Positions 41,905-51,611 of a stretch of DNA of 64,000 nt are shown one piece after another. This stretch comes from Eutreptiella sp. 'Long Island Sound 2002'. Its lineage: Eukaryota > Euglenozoa > Euglenophyceae > Eutreptiales > Eutreptiaceae. The notes under the pieces are model-generated. The model made no database searches. It was not told the origin of the DNA and was given only the letters and a program-made list of their open reading frames with translations. Where the stretch lies: assembly GCA_964036045.1 (NCBI GenBank), contig OZ038379.1, positions 67,672,719 through 67,736,718 on the forward strand, given 5' to 3'. Position 1 is the stretch's first letter. The number at the start of each line of letters is the position of its first letter. The position numbers and the translations under genes were made by a program.

Positions 41905-42000
41905 AACCGGTTTTAAGGAGTTGGCCCATATATGTGTCTTGTGTAGTGCTATTGCTTCGCCATCTCTTCTTTCCTCCTCACCTATTCGGGTAAATCCGAG
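41905..42000 (+). repeat. DIRS-like element, right inverted terminal repeat
   Basis: From AACCGGTTTTAAGGAG to the end CGGGTAAATCCGAG. The inner part is an imperfect inverted match of the left terminal repeat. The outer part (about 41955-42000) is an extension absent from the left end but complemented in the internal region. The same asymmetry is known for DIRS-1. Confidence 0.75.
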
Positions 42001-42031
42001 ATGTCGTGCCAGATGCCCCCCCCCGCCCACA

Positions 42032-43120
42032 TTAAAGGAACTCAGAAACCATGCCCAGGCGTCCAGAAGAGAATACCGCGGCCCTGACAGGGTTTTCCCA
42101 TATTTGTTGCACGCACTGCTGAATGAGGCATTGCACATCGTACATGAATGCATCAGCCTGTGCTATCAACAGGGCATACTACATGATTAGTTCTTTGCAC
42201 TGAACGGTGCCTGTTGGTGGCTGCCCAGGCGATCATACTACATGAATAGTGGTTAGTTTCTAAAACCTTCTGCCTCTTGGGGAAAGGAACATTGCAGGAT
42301 CCTGACCGTTGGAAGCCAATTAAAATGAGTAATCTGGTGTATGGTCTACTCATGCGCTGCGTACACTCAAAACTATACCTGCTTGTCTCCCCCCTGATAC
42401 ACACACCACCGTCGGTCAGAAAAAAAGCACAGCCACTGCACACGCCACTCCATTGTTTCTCAATGATCGAGATCAGTTAGATGACAGGGAGGCCCTGCTA
42501 GCCTTTGATGTGTACCATGCCTTTGACACCCCTCCAAACCTGCAGTACCGTGGTGTAGGTTACAAATTGGGAACCCCCCCGAATATCACTGTGCATTATA
42601 TCCCTGGTAATGGAGAGGGGATCCAGATTTTTGTGTGGCGCCGCAGACAGCATCATTGCAACTACCCACAGAGTGAAGCAAGCCGGTCCACTGTCATGTT
42701 CCTTGATCGTCATTGTTTTTGAGATACCTCTACGTGTGCTACATTAGTGTGGCATCGTATTGTGGGCGTATGCCGATGATATTTCCTCCCCTGCCCCATG
42801 CCACCACAACTAGCAACATGCTGAGACCATACTGTAGGCCCTCAGCCTCATTGGCTGCCAATCAAATGTGACAAAAAATGAGTCCATTTGCATATCCCCG
42901 CTACCGCCGTTACCAAAGTACTGCCACCCCCTGTGCCCTGTGCAGGCTTCTTCTACCTCATTATGGGCCGCTGGACCTGCCGCGCGTGCCCCTGCCTGGA
43001 GTTCACAGCTGGTACACCCCTACAGCCGCGGTAAGTACCTCATGAACCTAGGCCAGCCCTTGTCCCAGTGTCTCTGTCCTCAGGCGGCACTGGGCGCTGT
43101 CCCTGACGAGCTGTGAGCGC
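42032..43120 (+). pseudogene. LINE reverse transcriptase remnant
   Basis: Motifs in order, each in whichever frame keeps similarity: LKELRNHAQASRREYRGPDR (RT motif 0/1, near 42032), DPDRWKPIKMSNLVYGLLM (near 42300), LLAFDVYHAFDTPP (first catalytic Asp, near 42495), GYKLGTPPNITVHYIPGNGE (near 42560), AYADDISSP (YADD box, 42766-42795) and KYLMNLGQPL (near 43033, equivalent to the YLG motif). The set and spacing are those of LINE RTs rather than LTR RTs. At least four frame changes and several stops mean it cannot be translated. Confidence 0.75.
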
Positions 43121-43439
43121 CACTGAACAAACTCCACCCACAGCTGATACACGCGCTAGACAGGCTTCTGGTGATAAACACAGCCGTGTTTTCCCTGCTA
43201 CTGTACCGCACCCAATGCCTTCCCCTGACAAGCCCGCAGGTCCACCCTGTCTCCTCCTGCTAGAGAAGTTCATCGTTGGTATGATTGGCCTCCCCTCCCT
43301 AATTGTGAGGAAAAGCCTGTACACACACCGCAGCGGAGAACTCCGGCTGGGTTACTTCCCGGTGCTACACCCCAACAGAGTCCTCGACTCTTTACACCGC
43401 AGTAACCACCTCCATTTGTTTTCCGTCCGATCACAACAC
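43121..43439 (+). other. LINE thumb/connection remnant up to the LTR element
   Basis: The frame reads LLLEKFIVGMIGLPSLI, then GELRLGYFPVLHPNRVLDSL, resembling the region between RT and RNase H of LINEs. It ends at the left boundary of the inserted LTR element (TGTATATTC at 43440). Confidence 0.4.
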
Positions 43440-43953
43440 TGTATATTCTCCCATTTGACAGTGATTTTTTGCTTTCTGGAATGTCTTGATGAATGTTGCC
43501 CGAAATGGGGTTTGTCAGTATTGGTCATCTGCACACAATCCTGCCCACCCTTGCACCTCACATACACAAATCGAAATCAGATTGTTCTGCGTATTCCATG
43601 TTCTCTGCAGTCTAAAGCTGGTGGCGTGGCCTTTTCACGGCCTCAGGCATATACAAAATCGCTCATTGTTAGCGATTGAAAAGCGATCCCCTGCCATGCC
43701 CCTAAGAAAACGAACAAAGCATCTTGTTTTCACAATGCATTTTTATAATACAAGAAGCCGAAAATCGCGACTCTCTCTCTGTTGTTCATGATCTGCCACA
43801 GAAATTCTGTGTGCGCGGGACTGGTTTGCGCCGTGCACGGGCCTGTTTGTGCTGTGTGCGGGCCTACTGCGTGATTCGCTAAGCAACCACGTTTCTTCTT
43901 GTGAAACAAGTACAATACAATCTTCATTCCTTGGCCACAAAAAACGTTTTACA
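43440..43953 (-). repeat. 3' LTR of the small LTR element
   Basis: Plus strand TGTATATTCTCCCATTTGAC ... CGTTTTACA. It aligns with 45519-46038 over its length, with shared blocks such as TTGCACCTCACATACACAAA and GTGTGCGCGGGACTGGTTTG. Both LTRs contain a triplicated GCGCGGGCC(T)-type motif near the right end. Confidence 0.85.
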
Positions 43954-43963
43954 CCCCCACCCT
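43954..43963 (-). promoter_or_regulatory. Polypurine tract of the small LTR element
   Basis: Minus strand GGGTGGGGG immediately before the TGTAAAAC LTR start. Confidence 0.6.
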
Positions 43964-44616
43964 TAGTCCAAAGACTAAGTGAGCTTAGGTTATGGTGATT
44001 CAAACCCCTTAACACTTGACAGCTGCATGTCAAAGGCTGTTTCTACACTGGGATACCTTAGGAACAAAATGACAACGTTAGTGTGCTTCACGTTTGACGT
44101 CTGTGTTGCTTAAAGCAACCACTGAACACAGGTGCCCTGTCGAGAACTGTGGTCCGTTCGACACACCACGTCAGTCTGTCATTGGGGCACTTGCTATACG
44201 CTGTACTGATGATATTTCCTGCCATGTACTGTGTGCTCACGAAAAACGCTTAATCTATTATTGCATTCTGCAACAAAGTAAAAACATGGTTGATCCATGT
44301 AACACTCCAGCAGTAACTGCCACAGTGCTGTCCCTTGGGAACATTGCAGATATATGTACCTTCAGTACTGTACAAAGTGCAAAAGAATCTCAGGATCCAA
44401 CTGTACTGAGGCGCAATACCTGACACATCGAGCAAGTGAAAATCGTGCAAAAACTGCACGAAGAAACACAGCATGAAGCTGCAACGAAATGAATCCAGCT
44501 TCCAATATAGCGGCTGAGGCATACTGGATCCTGCGGACTGAGCACACAAACTGAGCAACGGGGCCACAGAGGGCCATGAAAATGCGCTACAATCAATTTA
44601 CAATAAAACATGAGAT

Positions 44617-45429
44617 TCATTTGCACCAGATATTGGTGCAGGCGCGGACATTTCGACGTAGCACATCCATCAAGTCGCCTCGCTCTTCCAACATCACGCT
44701 TACTATTGTCCTCTCCTCCAAATACATGATACCTTCGGTGAAGCGACATTGCACACCGTTGTACAGGGCCGGTTCCGCTTGTTCATGGCTCTGCTGAGTG
44801 TCATTTGCGCAAGCTGCACTAAAGGGTGCCACAGCACGCGTATCCAAGGACCTTGACACATTCCTTTTACCACGGTTCCCACAGGACAACTCCACGGCAC
44901 CCCTAACGGACATTCTCTCCAAATGTGAGGATGGGATTCCAACTGATCTCGATCCTGAGACAGGCACGTACGTTGGCGGTGCTTTGGTGAGGCTGGCTTT
45001 TGACCAGAGTTGGTCCACGCAGACACAGGACTTTTCAGTAATGGTTGTGACGGGCATAAAGGGGATTGAGTCGCTAGGGCTGCTTATACTCACACACGTT
45101 CTGAAATCAGCACCCAAATCACGAACCCACAGCGGTGCAAGACCTCGTGCTTCACCATCAATCTTGAATTTTTTCCGTAATCCTGAACTCCGTCGAACGG
45201 GTTGCATCAGGTGCAAAGGATTTTCTGGCTGGGTCTGGTTCTTCATTGCTGGACGCGCGTTTGCAGACCGCTCCATTGTCGCCTCGCTGTTCTTCCCAAA
45301 TGTCACCCCAATAGTCTTCAAACCTCTCCTGCGTATAGTACTTATCGCTGGCATCTTCTGCTGTCTCCTTAGCATCGGCATACTGGTTGTAACTGCTGTC
45401 ACCCATTGACGGCACACTTGAAGCAGCAA
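44617..45429 (-). CDS. Hypothetical ORF in the small LTR element
   Basis: A 270-codon minus-strand frame (MLLQVCRQWVTAVTTSMPML...) with no recognised motif. A second minus-strand frame (45415-45158) reads YADAKETAEDASDKYYTQER and DYWGDIWEEQRGDNG, and looks at least as protein-like. A plus-strand frame (44798-45409) ends in a hydrophobic stretch (IAGIFCCLLSIGILVVTAV). I cannot decide which, if any, is real. By position a Gag remnant is the default guess. Confidence 0.25.
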   Translation of the reverse strand: MLLQVCRQWVTAVTTSMPMLRRQQKMPAISTIRRRGLKTIGVTFGKNSEATMERSANARPAMKNQTQPENPLHLMQPVRRSSGLRKKFKIDGEARGLAPLWVRDLGADFRTCVSISSPSDSIPFMPVTTITEKSCVCVDQLWSKASLTKAPPTYVPVSGSRSVGIPSSHLERMSVRGAVELSCGNRGKRNVSRSLDTRAVAPFSAACANDTQQSHEQAEPALYNGVQCRFTEGIMYLEERTIVSVMLEERGDLMDVLRRNVRACTNIWCK

Positions 45430-45518
45430 ACAGAGCTCACGAACAACACATCAAAGAAATTTTGAACTGAAAGTGCATCAACATACGAAACTCCATACAG
45501 AACGCAGCCTTCAGTACC

Positions 45519-46038
45519 TGTTAATTATAAATTCTCCCATTTGATGGTGTACTTTGTCTTTCAAAATGTCTTGATAACTATTGCCCAAAGTTGTTTTCCC
45601 CAGCATTGATCATCGGCACACAGTCCAACCCACCCTTGCACCTCACATACACAAAATCCAATCCGATTGTTCTGCGTATTCCATGTTCTCCACTTTCCAA
45701 GGCTGCAGGTGTGGCCTTCTCACGGACTCAGGGATACAGGAAATCGCTCATTGCTAGCGACGTAAAAGCGATCCCCTGCTATGCCCCTAAGAAAAGGAGC
45801 AAAGCATTGTATTTTCTCAATGCAGTTTTGTAATCCCATAAACAAAACATTGCAACCCTCCCTCTTTTGTTCATGATCTGCCAGGCATCTCCTGTGTGCG
45901 CGGGACTGGTTTGTGCTGGCTGCGGGCTTGTTTGCGCTGTGCGCGGGCCTTCTCCGTGATTTGCTGAGCAACAACGTTTCTTCGTGTTAACCAAGTAAAA
46001 TACAATCTTCATTCCTTGGCTACAACAAGAGTTTTACA
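45519..46038 (-). repeat. 5' LTR of the small LTR element
   Basis: Plus strand TGTTAATTATAAATTCTCCC ... GAGTTTTACA, the direct repeat of 43440-43953. The first bases inside it on the minus strand, GGTACTGAAGGCTGCG, occupy the primer-site position but were not matched to a tRNA. Confidence 0.85.
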
Positions 46039-46189
46039 ACCACCCCATGTCCCCAAATCACATTTTCACGCATGTTGTGTCTCTGATCAATCCGGCCTCA
46101 GGGACAGTTCAAACCCGATTTGCGCTTTCTGGTCAGCCCGAAAACTGTTGTGTGGCGCCACAGCCATCACACACGTGGCAGCGTTCGCT

Positions 46190-46590
46190 GTATACTTGCT
46201 ACCATCCGACTTTTGCTCCTGCGCGGCATACACGGATGGCATCGAATTGAAAAATCTGCCCTCATCAGGTGCGTCGGCAGTTCTGGAAAGATGGTCGTAT
46301 TGCAGTGTGCAGAATGCCAGCGGACTCCACCACCTACAAGGCAACGCTAGTCAAGATTCTCCTAGGGTCCTAGTGCTCCGCTGATGGTGAGGTGCTCTGA
46401 CTCGACTGCCAGTGGGCCATCGTATCCGCTACGGGCACGCGCAGAACTCTGCGCCAGGCAGATTGGGCACAAGAGTTGCGTGCCTCTATACTGTCCAAGG
46501 GGCAAATCCTTGAGTGCGTTGAAGGTCACAGTGCGGATACACAAAACCAGGTCTCAGACAAGTACCCTAAACTCGGCACCGTCCTGCCTT
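46190..46590 (+). pseudogene. LINE RNase H remnant
   Basis: AAYTDGIELKNLPSSGASAV (first Asp, near 46228), then after a frame change LDCQWAIVSA (46401-46430, the DSQ-type motif with second Asp) and ILECVEGHSADTQNQVSDKY (near 46505, the GH...N...D terminal motif). It is the expected downstream partner of the RT at 42032-43120. Frames differ between the first and later motifs. Confidence 0.65.
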
Positions 46591-46904
46591 GGCCACCGCC
46601 GGCCTTCAGGAAAACGTCATGCGACGTTATCAGGCATGGGGAGTGCATTCTCCGCCCCCATAACGTCTGGATCCGCAGCCCTGGCCCTTCACACACACAC
46701 ACACAGACACACACACAGAGGATTCCACACCCTCTTGTGGCGCCCCCTTCGCCACCAACAACTAGCCTGGCACACGTGGCTTTTCCGGACGCAGTCCTGT
46801 CTTCGCTAGGTCCTTCTCCGCCACGTTCTGGCCTAGACACCCGCACAGCACAAATCTCCGCACCGAGGCCACAAACACAATCAAAGCATGCACGGCACCC
46901 TCGC
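46591..46904 (+). other. LINE 3' remnant with (CA)n microsatellite
   Basis: A (CA)n-rich tract lies at about 46689-46722. The surrounding Pro/Ser/Thr-rich frame has no motif. It ends at the TG of the gypsy-2 left LTR (46905). Confidence 0.4.
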
Positions 46905-49254
46905 TGAAGCCGGTTCGGACCCCCGTGGCCATCTTGGGGTCACTTGGGGTGTGTATCTATGTGCCGGAAGCCGCCATTGGCTGATATCATACTCTCCCAT
47001 CCACCTGACCTAACCCCATGTGATAGTGTGATAGGTTTGGCCATTCCGGCCATGAGCGGCCATATTCAGTACCGAGGCACCGCCAGCGGAGATTTATATA
47101 TCGGAATATCAGGAATCAACAGGGTTTTTTATCATAATGTTTTCGTAATTTTTCAGCCTTCTGTTCTGATGGTCAATGTATCGGCGACTGTCAGTTGGCT
47201 CGCGATTTTGCGGTAACCGAATGGTTAACTGTCATCTACAGATATTTTGGCGGAAACCCCGATGAAGGGCCAGATTTCGTCAGTAAGGATTCGTTGCTTC
47301 CGCAATTTTTATATTATAAACTCGCAAAATTAATCCGATTTTTTCAGACTTTCAGAATCGGATTTTCGACTTCGACATCGCCGCACTTGATATGACGAAT
47401 CTCGAGTGGTCCGACATTTTTCCCCGATCACGGAGCAGCCTTCCTTTTGTTATACCCTTCATTGGTCTTGGAGATATAGTCGAAACAAAAGTGATTCGTG
47501 AGACCACTTTGAAAGGTCATATCTCCGGCTCACTGCGAGGTACAACAATTTCGAGAATTGGGTTGGAACAGCCTTGGTCTCAACTTAATTAAGGAAGCAT
47601 CAAACGCCTTTGGTGTGTACACATGCCCGGTGATGCAAGTGATAATGGTCAAGAGGGTAGAAAGTGATATATAACTCTTGAACCGTGCATCCGAATATTT
47701 CATTGCGACTTTCGAGTGTACCGCATGAGTGTGGGGGTTGCATAGCAACTTTCCTTGGGTTCCTACGTATTTTTAACGTGAAGTTATGTCCATGGAGGGG
47801 CATGGCATATCATGGTGGGAGCCACTTTTGAGGGTCTGTGTTATATGCATGGTTTATGTCTTGATATGCTCACGCCCATGTTATATATCTTCGTGTGGCC
47901 GAAGAGATGGGGAACCACACGTGACAAGGGCTTTGCCCATGTCCCAATTGTGGGATTCAAAGTGCTAGACTAAGTCTACCGCGTATGTATTGCTCATGGT
48001 ATGTTTGACAAAGAGATCCTTGAGTGCACTCCCATTTTCATGGGGCATTCAGATATGAGTGGCGAAGGTATCTCCATGCGCCTGATTGGGAGTCCAAGTG
48101 GGGGAATTGTTCGCAAATGGTTCCAATCATTTGTATATTGAACCATGCGCGGATATCATGGGTGAGCATAGAGATATACTATGATGACAACTTTGTATTT
48201 GAACATATTTTCATGTTTTTGACCTCATTTTAAGCTCATTTTTGTGTTTTATGTGCTCAACTGGTCGGCTAACAGTAAAGTGCCTAGAGATCCGTGAACT
48301 ATGGTATGTTGCTTATATGTTGGCATATGCCTCGGTGTTGCACCTCACCATATGCCGAATCACGTGGTCACTTTGGCTTGGCACACGAGGCCTCACAAAA
48401 TTGGGTCTCAAATTCATGAGTTGACTTGTGAAGCATGTCATGTACATAACCGGAGGGGTTTCGGAGGCAATGATGGGATATTTTTGGGCATAAATCCTTG
48501 GTCTATATCACCCTTGTATACTACATTCCGGTTTGACACATGCATGGAGCATTTGGATATTTGCCGTATGCATTTTTGAGTATATAATTGACTTTTGGGC
48601 ATATTGGTGTGATTTGCCTGATTTTGCCATGTTGTGAGGTCTTCATGGGGTATCTCTCCAAGCCCATTCGATTCCAAGTCCAACCAAGGTTATGTCAGGG
48701 TAGGGCATGGTCCTGAGTGCCACTGTAGGCCATGACACGCCACCTCCCCTATTGGGCTAGGATTTAGAGGCTTGAGAGTGAACACAGTTTTCCGGTTTGT
48801 GTAGTGACCTTTGACACATGGCATTTAGCCATCCTATTTGACTGGGTTTAGGGCATCATGTTGGCGAGTCAAGGGAAGGTCTTGAGTCCAGGGAATGAGG
48901 GGTCTATGGCTGAGTATGTGTATGTTTCCATCCTTCCCCAGCCTTGCTTTACTTGTGTTCATATGCCAATTTCAGGGCTTTCCTCTTTGGTGCAATTCTT
49001 GTACATGCCCGCCATTGTGAGACAATCGATGTGCTGAACGGAAGCCCGCAATTTGGATTGGATTGTGGATTGGGTTATTGCTGTATTTGTGGGATCCGGT
49101 TGCTGTTCAGGGTTGCAGGAGGATTTTGCTTTCTATATTTTTGCATTTTGGACCCTGGATTTTGATAAATGCAATCGTTAATCAGGAGCAAGTCGGCAGG
49201 GCTAACAGGCGGAAGGGGCAAAGCGGGGGCCGGTCCTGGTAGGGACCTTTTTTA
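46905..49254 (+). repeat. Gypsy-2 5' LTR
   Basis: Begins TGAAGCCGGTTCGGACC and stays collinear with 59523-61882 to GGTCCTGGTA(G/T)GGACCTT. By eye the two differ by scattered single bases and small indels. At about 2350 bp it is long for the group. It holds no supported ORF. The short frames inside are repeated in the other LTR and carry no motif. Confidence 0.9.
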
Positions 49255-49266
49255 TGGTAGCAGAGG
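49255..49266 (+). promoter_or_regulatory. Gypsy-2 primer binding site (initiator Met tRNA)
   Basis: TGGTAGCAGAGG immediately follows the 5' LTR. TGGTAGCAGAG is complementary to the 3' end CUCUGCUACCA of many eukaryotic initiator methionine tRNAs, a common primer for gypsy elements. It fixes the inner LTR boundary. Confidence 0.85.
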
Positions 49267-50460
49267 CGTACCTGCTGCCCCTACCTACCGCCGACCCGGG
49301 GACTTGGGCCCCTATGAGCCCTGCCCAAGTACGCCCCGGGTGCGTATCGTGGACTCGGTGGAGACCACGCCGGAATTGGAAGCCCGAAGAGAAGTACGAC
49401 GTTCGGGAAGAGGAGGACTTCACATGGAGGACCTGGTCTCCATGTGCGAGCGTCGCTGCCGAAAGGCATGCAACCTCCGCTCCGCCGCGGAGGACTCTAA
49501 GGAGGCATGCCATTCAGGCAGCAGTGGAGGATGGGCCTGGCGCTACCGGAAGCGCGGGTCACTCAAGCCCGTGGCAGGGGACGCCGGTGCTATGAATACG
49601 GACCCCAGCCCAGTCAGGCTGTGGGAATCCGAGGGGCACTCCGATGGCTATCGGACTTGCTTCCCCTCGGAGTCGGAGGAGATTCCCGCGCCGACCGCCA
49701 CGGCGCATACGGCCCCCGAGCCCGCCCTGAAGCACGACGCCGAGGGCTTGGAGAGGCCAGCCAGGGCCAGGACGGCACCTGTGCCCCGGCACACGGGACC
49801 AGAGATGGACGCCATAGGCGATACGCCCATGGGCGTTGAGTCTGAGGCGCCAGGAACCGCGGGATGCGCTGGGTCAGGTGGAAAGCACACTGAGTGCCAC
49901 TGCGAGCACGTGTCCTTCCTCATGGGCAAGTACCCAAAGATGGGGATGGACGCCATTCTGCATAGTCTCGACAGCCTGGACAATGCGAAGGACGGCCTAG
50001 AGGAGGACGTCGCGGGGATCCTGGATGACCAGTCAGCCGCGGAGAGAGACATGGCGGAGCTGCGAGCAGAACGGGACCGGTACCGGGAGAATCTGGAGCT
50101 GGCCCTGGAGAAGCAGCAGCGGGTGGTGGACAGTCTCCTCCACCTGGTGTAGGACATGTCGGGACGCCTGAAAAGGCTAGAGGAGCCTCAGCCCCTCGCC
50201 TCGGCTCCGGAGCTCCCGGCAAAGCCAGCAGCGGCAGAGCTGGTGGAGCGGGTTAAGACCCTCCGGAGCGCCATGGATAAACCCATGGGCGGCCCTGCAG
50301 AGGCACCCTACGCGCCTCCGCGTGTTGACCCGGGTGCGCTGCCGTTTGTTCCCATGTTCAGCGAATCCACAATGCTCTAGGAACACACGGCACCGGCTGG
50401 GTCCATGCGGGAAGGGCACGTAACCACGGACCCGAGGAGCCTGACGGTACAGATGTCCCA
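49267..50460 (+). pseudogene. Gypsy-2 Gag N-terminal region
   Basis: The frame runs from inside the LTR through the leader to TAG at 50150, resumes at once (DMSGRLKRLEEPQ), meets TAG at 50378, and continues EHTAPAGSM. The likely start is the Met near 49423 (MEDLVSMCERRC). The N-terminal part is polar and acidic. Residues before the first stop form a clear heptad-rich coiled coil (ERDMAELRAERDRYRENLEL). Between about 50400 and 50560 the meaningful frame shifts to that of the capsid ORF. A coiled coil is also seen in gypsy-1 Gag. No enzymatic domain. Confidence 0.5.
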
Positions 50461-51611
50461 TGCCGCCCAGGATCTACCGATCACTACGACTGCCCATGCA
50501 GTTTATGCGGAAGAGGAGATCCAGAGCCAGACCATGCAGGGGCGAACCATGGGAAGCGCCGACGGACATCGTCGAGGTCATCCAGGCGGAAACCTATGGG
50601 CGAAGGCCCCCAATACGGGGATATGGAAGGCCGGTCGGAGCAAGTCCTTCCCGCATTCCAAACCCCATGGGTTCACGCCCAACTGGACCGCACTCCATGG
50701 AGGAGAGGGATGTACGGGGAGCGTACTCACACCTTCCGGCCACAGGTGGCATCTGTCTCGGTGGAGTGGTGACTGGGGACATCGGAGACGCCATCAGGAT
50801 TGACGACCTCAGGGGAATCAAAATCCCCTACTACGATGGCAACCCCTCTAACCTGGATTACTTCATCCTGGATTGGGAGGACTTTGCCGAGGAGGTCGTC
50901 GGTGAGATGCGGGGAGCGCCGCGGGACAAGTGGGTATGCCGGACATTCCCACACCGGCTGGCGCAGGACCTGAAGGAGGAGCTGCGGGATCAGATCCGGG
51001 AAGGACTGATCCGTACGGAGCAGGCCTGCCTCCAGTGGTTGGAGGATGAGGAGCGGGCGGAAGCTCTGAACCAGAAGCTGGAGGACTTGTGGTCCATCCC
51101 GCTGCCGCTGGACCGCGGTGAGTTGCGGGTCCGGGAACGGAACCGGTACCTGCGGAACTACCGAAGATGCCTCAAGCTGGTGAAGGACTTGAATGAGGCC
51201 AGCGAGATCCGCCACCTGTTGAAGGACGTCCTCCCCGGGCATTGGAGGAGGAGAGTGGAGGACGAGGAAGAGAAGAGAGCGAAGAAGCGCGTGGCGGTGA
51301 GGATCAGGGCGGCGGAGGGTACCCATGCGGGTATCATGGAGTTCTTCAGGAGGAACCTGGGCGAGCCCAACCGGATGTTGGGACTGAAGAACGCCGTGTA
51401 CGTGGAGGTAGTTGGAGACACCATGGCGCAAAGGTTGCTGCGCCTCAACAACGCGGAGTGGAGGCGTGGAGAGCCACTGAGGATGCAGGTCATCTTCGCC
51501 CGCATGAGCCTGGACGAGATCGTGAAGTACATCACGGTGGAGTTGAAGCTCAATGCGAAGAATGAGGCCCACGTGCAGGATCGACATGGTCATGGACAAC
51601 GAGGCCACTAA
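50460..51611 (+). pseudogene. Gypsy-2 Gag capsid region
   Basis: A 383-codon frame. The first 40 residues probably belong to the other frame. From IRIDDLRGIKIPYYDGNPSN it has a typical capsid start (PYYDG..., then LDYFILDWEDFAEEV). It continues with basic helices (HWRRRVEDEEEKRAKKR) and a second folded part (GIMEFFRRNLGEPNRMLGLK). TAA at 51609 interrupts, and the frame continues into the zinc knuckle. Gag-type assignment rests on position between primer site and protease. Confidence 0.6.

Larger units (their letters stand above)
37305..42000 (+). mobile_element. DIRS-like tyrosine-recombinase retrotransposon
   Basis: Three open ORFs (gag-like, RT-RNase H, tyrosine recombinase) lie between inverted termini, and an internal complementary region (ICR) lies downstream of the last ORF. 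This is the layout of DIRS elements, which use a circular intermediate and a tyrosine recombinase rather than integrase, so no target duplication is expected. The left terminus TGGCTCAGCTAGCACTACAC (37305) and the right terminus ending CGGGTAAATCCGAG (42000) are fixed by their complements meeting head to head at 41438-41468 and 41470-41557. ORF integrity suggests it is the youngest or best-preserved element here. Confidence 0.9.
43440..46038 (-). mobile_element. Non-autonomous LTR retrotransposon (about 2.6 kb)
   Basis: Two direct repeats of about 515 bp with TGT...ACA ends flank a 1.56-kb interior without RT, integrase or protease motifs. A purine tract (minus strand GGGTGGGGG) touches the TGTAAAAC start of the left LTR, which sets the orientation as minus. 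Flanking 5-mers AACAC (43435-43439) and ACCAC (46039-46043) differ by one base and may be the target duplication. It splits a LINE between RT and RNase H. It would depend on enzymes of an autonomous partner, unidentified here. Confidence 0.75.
42001..46904 (+). mobile_element. Decayed LINE (RT + RNase H), interrupted by an LTR element
   Basis: A LINE RT occupies 42032-43120, and the matching RNase H domain resumes at about 46190, on the same strand. A 2.6-kb LTR element (43440-46038) lies between them. Frames change at least four times, so the copy is old. It abuts the right terminus of the DIRS-like element. Therefore the LINE was probably there first, and the LTR element and perhaps the DIRS-like element landed in it. 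No 3' tail was identified before the gypsy-2 LTR at 46905. Confidence 0.65.

Noticed and set aside
44798-45409. Plus-strand ORF with a C-terminal hydrophobic segment in the small LTR element
   Set aside because: It is opposite to the orientation fixed by the polypurine tract, and competing minus-strand frames are equally open. Mentioned only as an alternative.
47195-48683. Short ORFs inside the 2.35-kb LTRs
   Set aside because: They recur in the second LTR with frame-breaking differences, are 60-92 codons long and have no motif.
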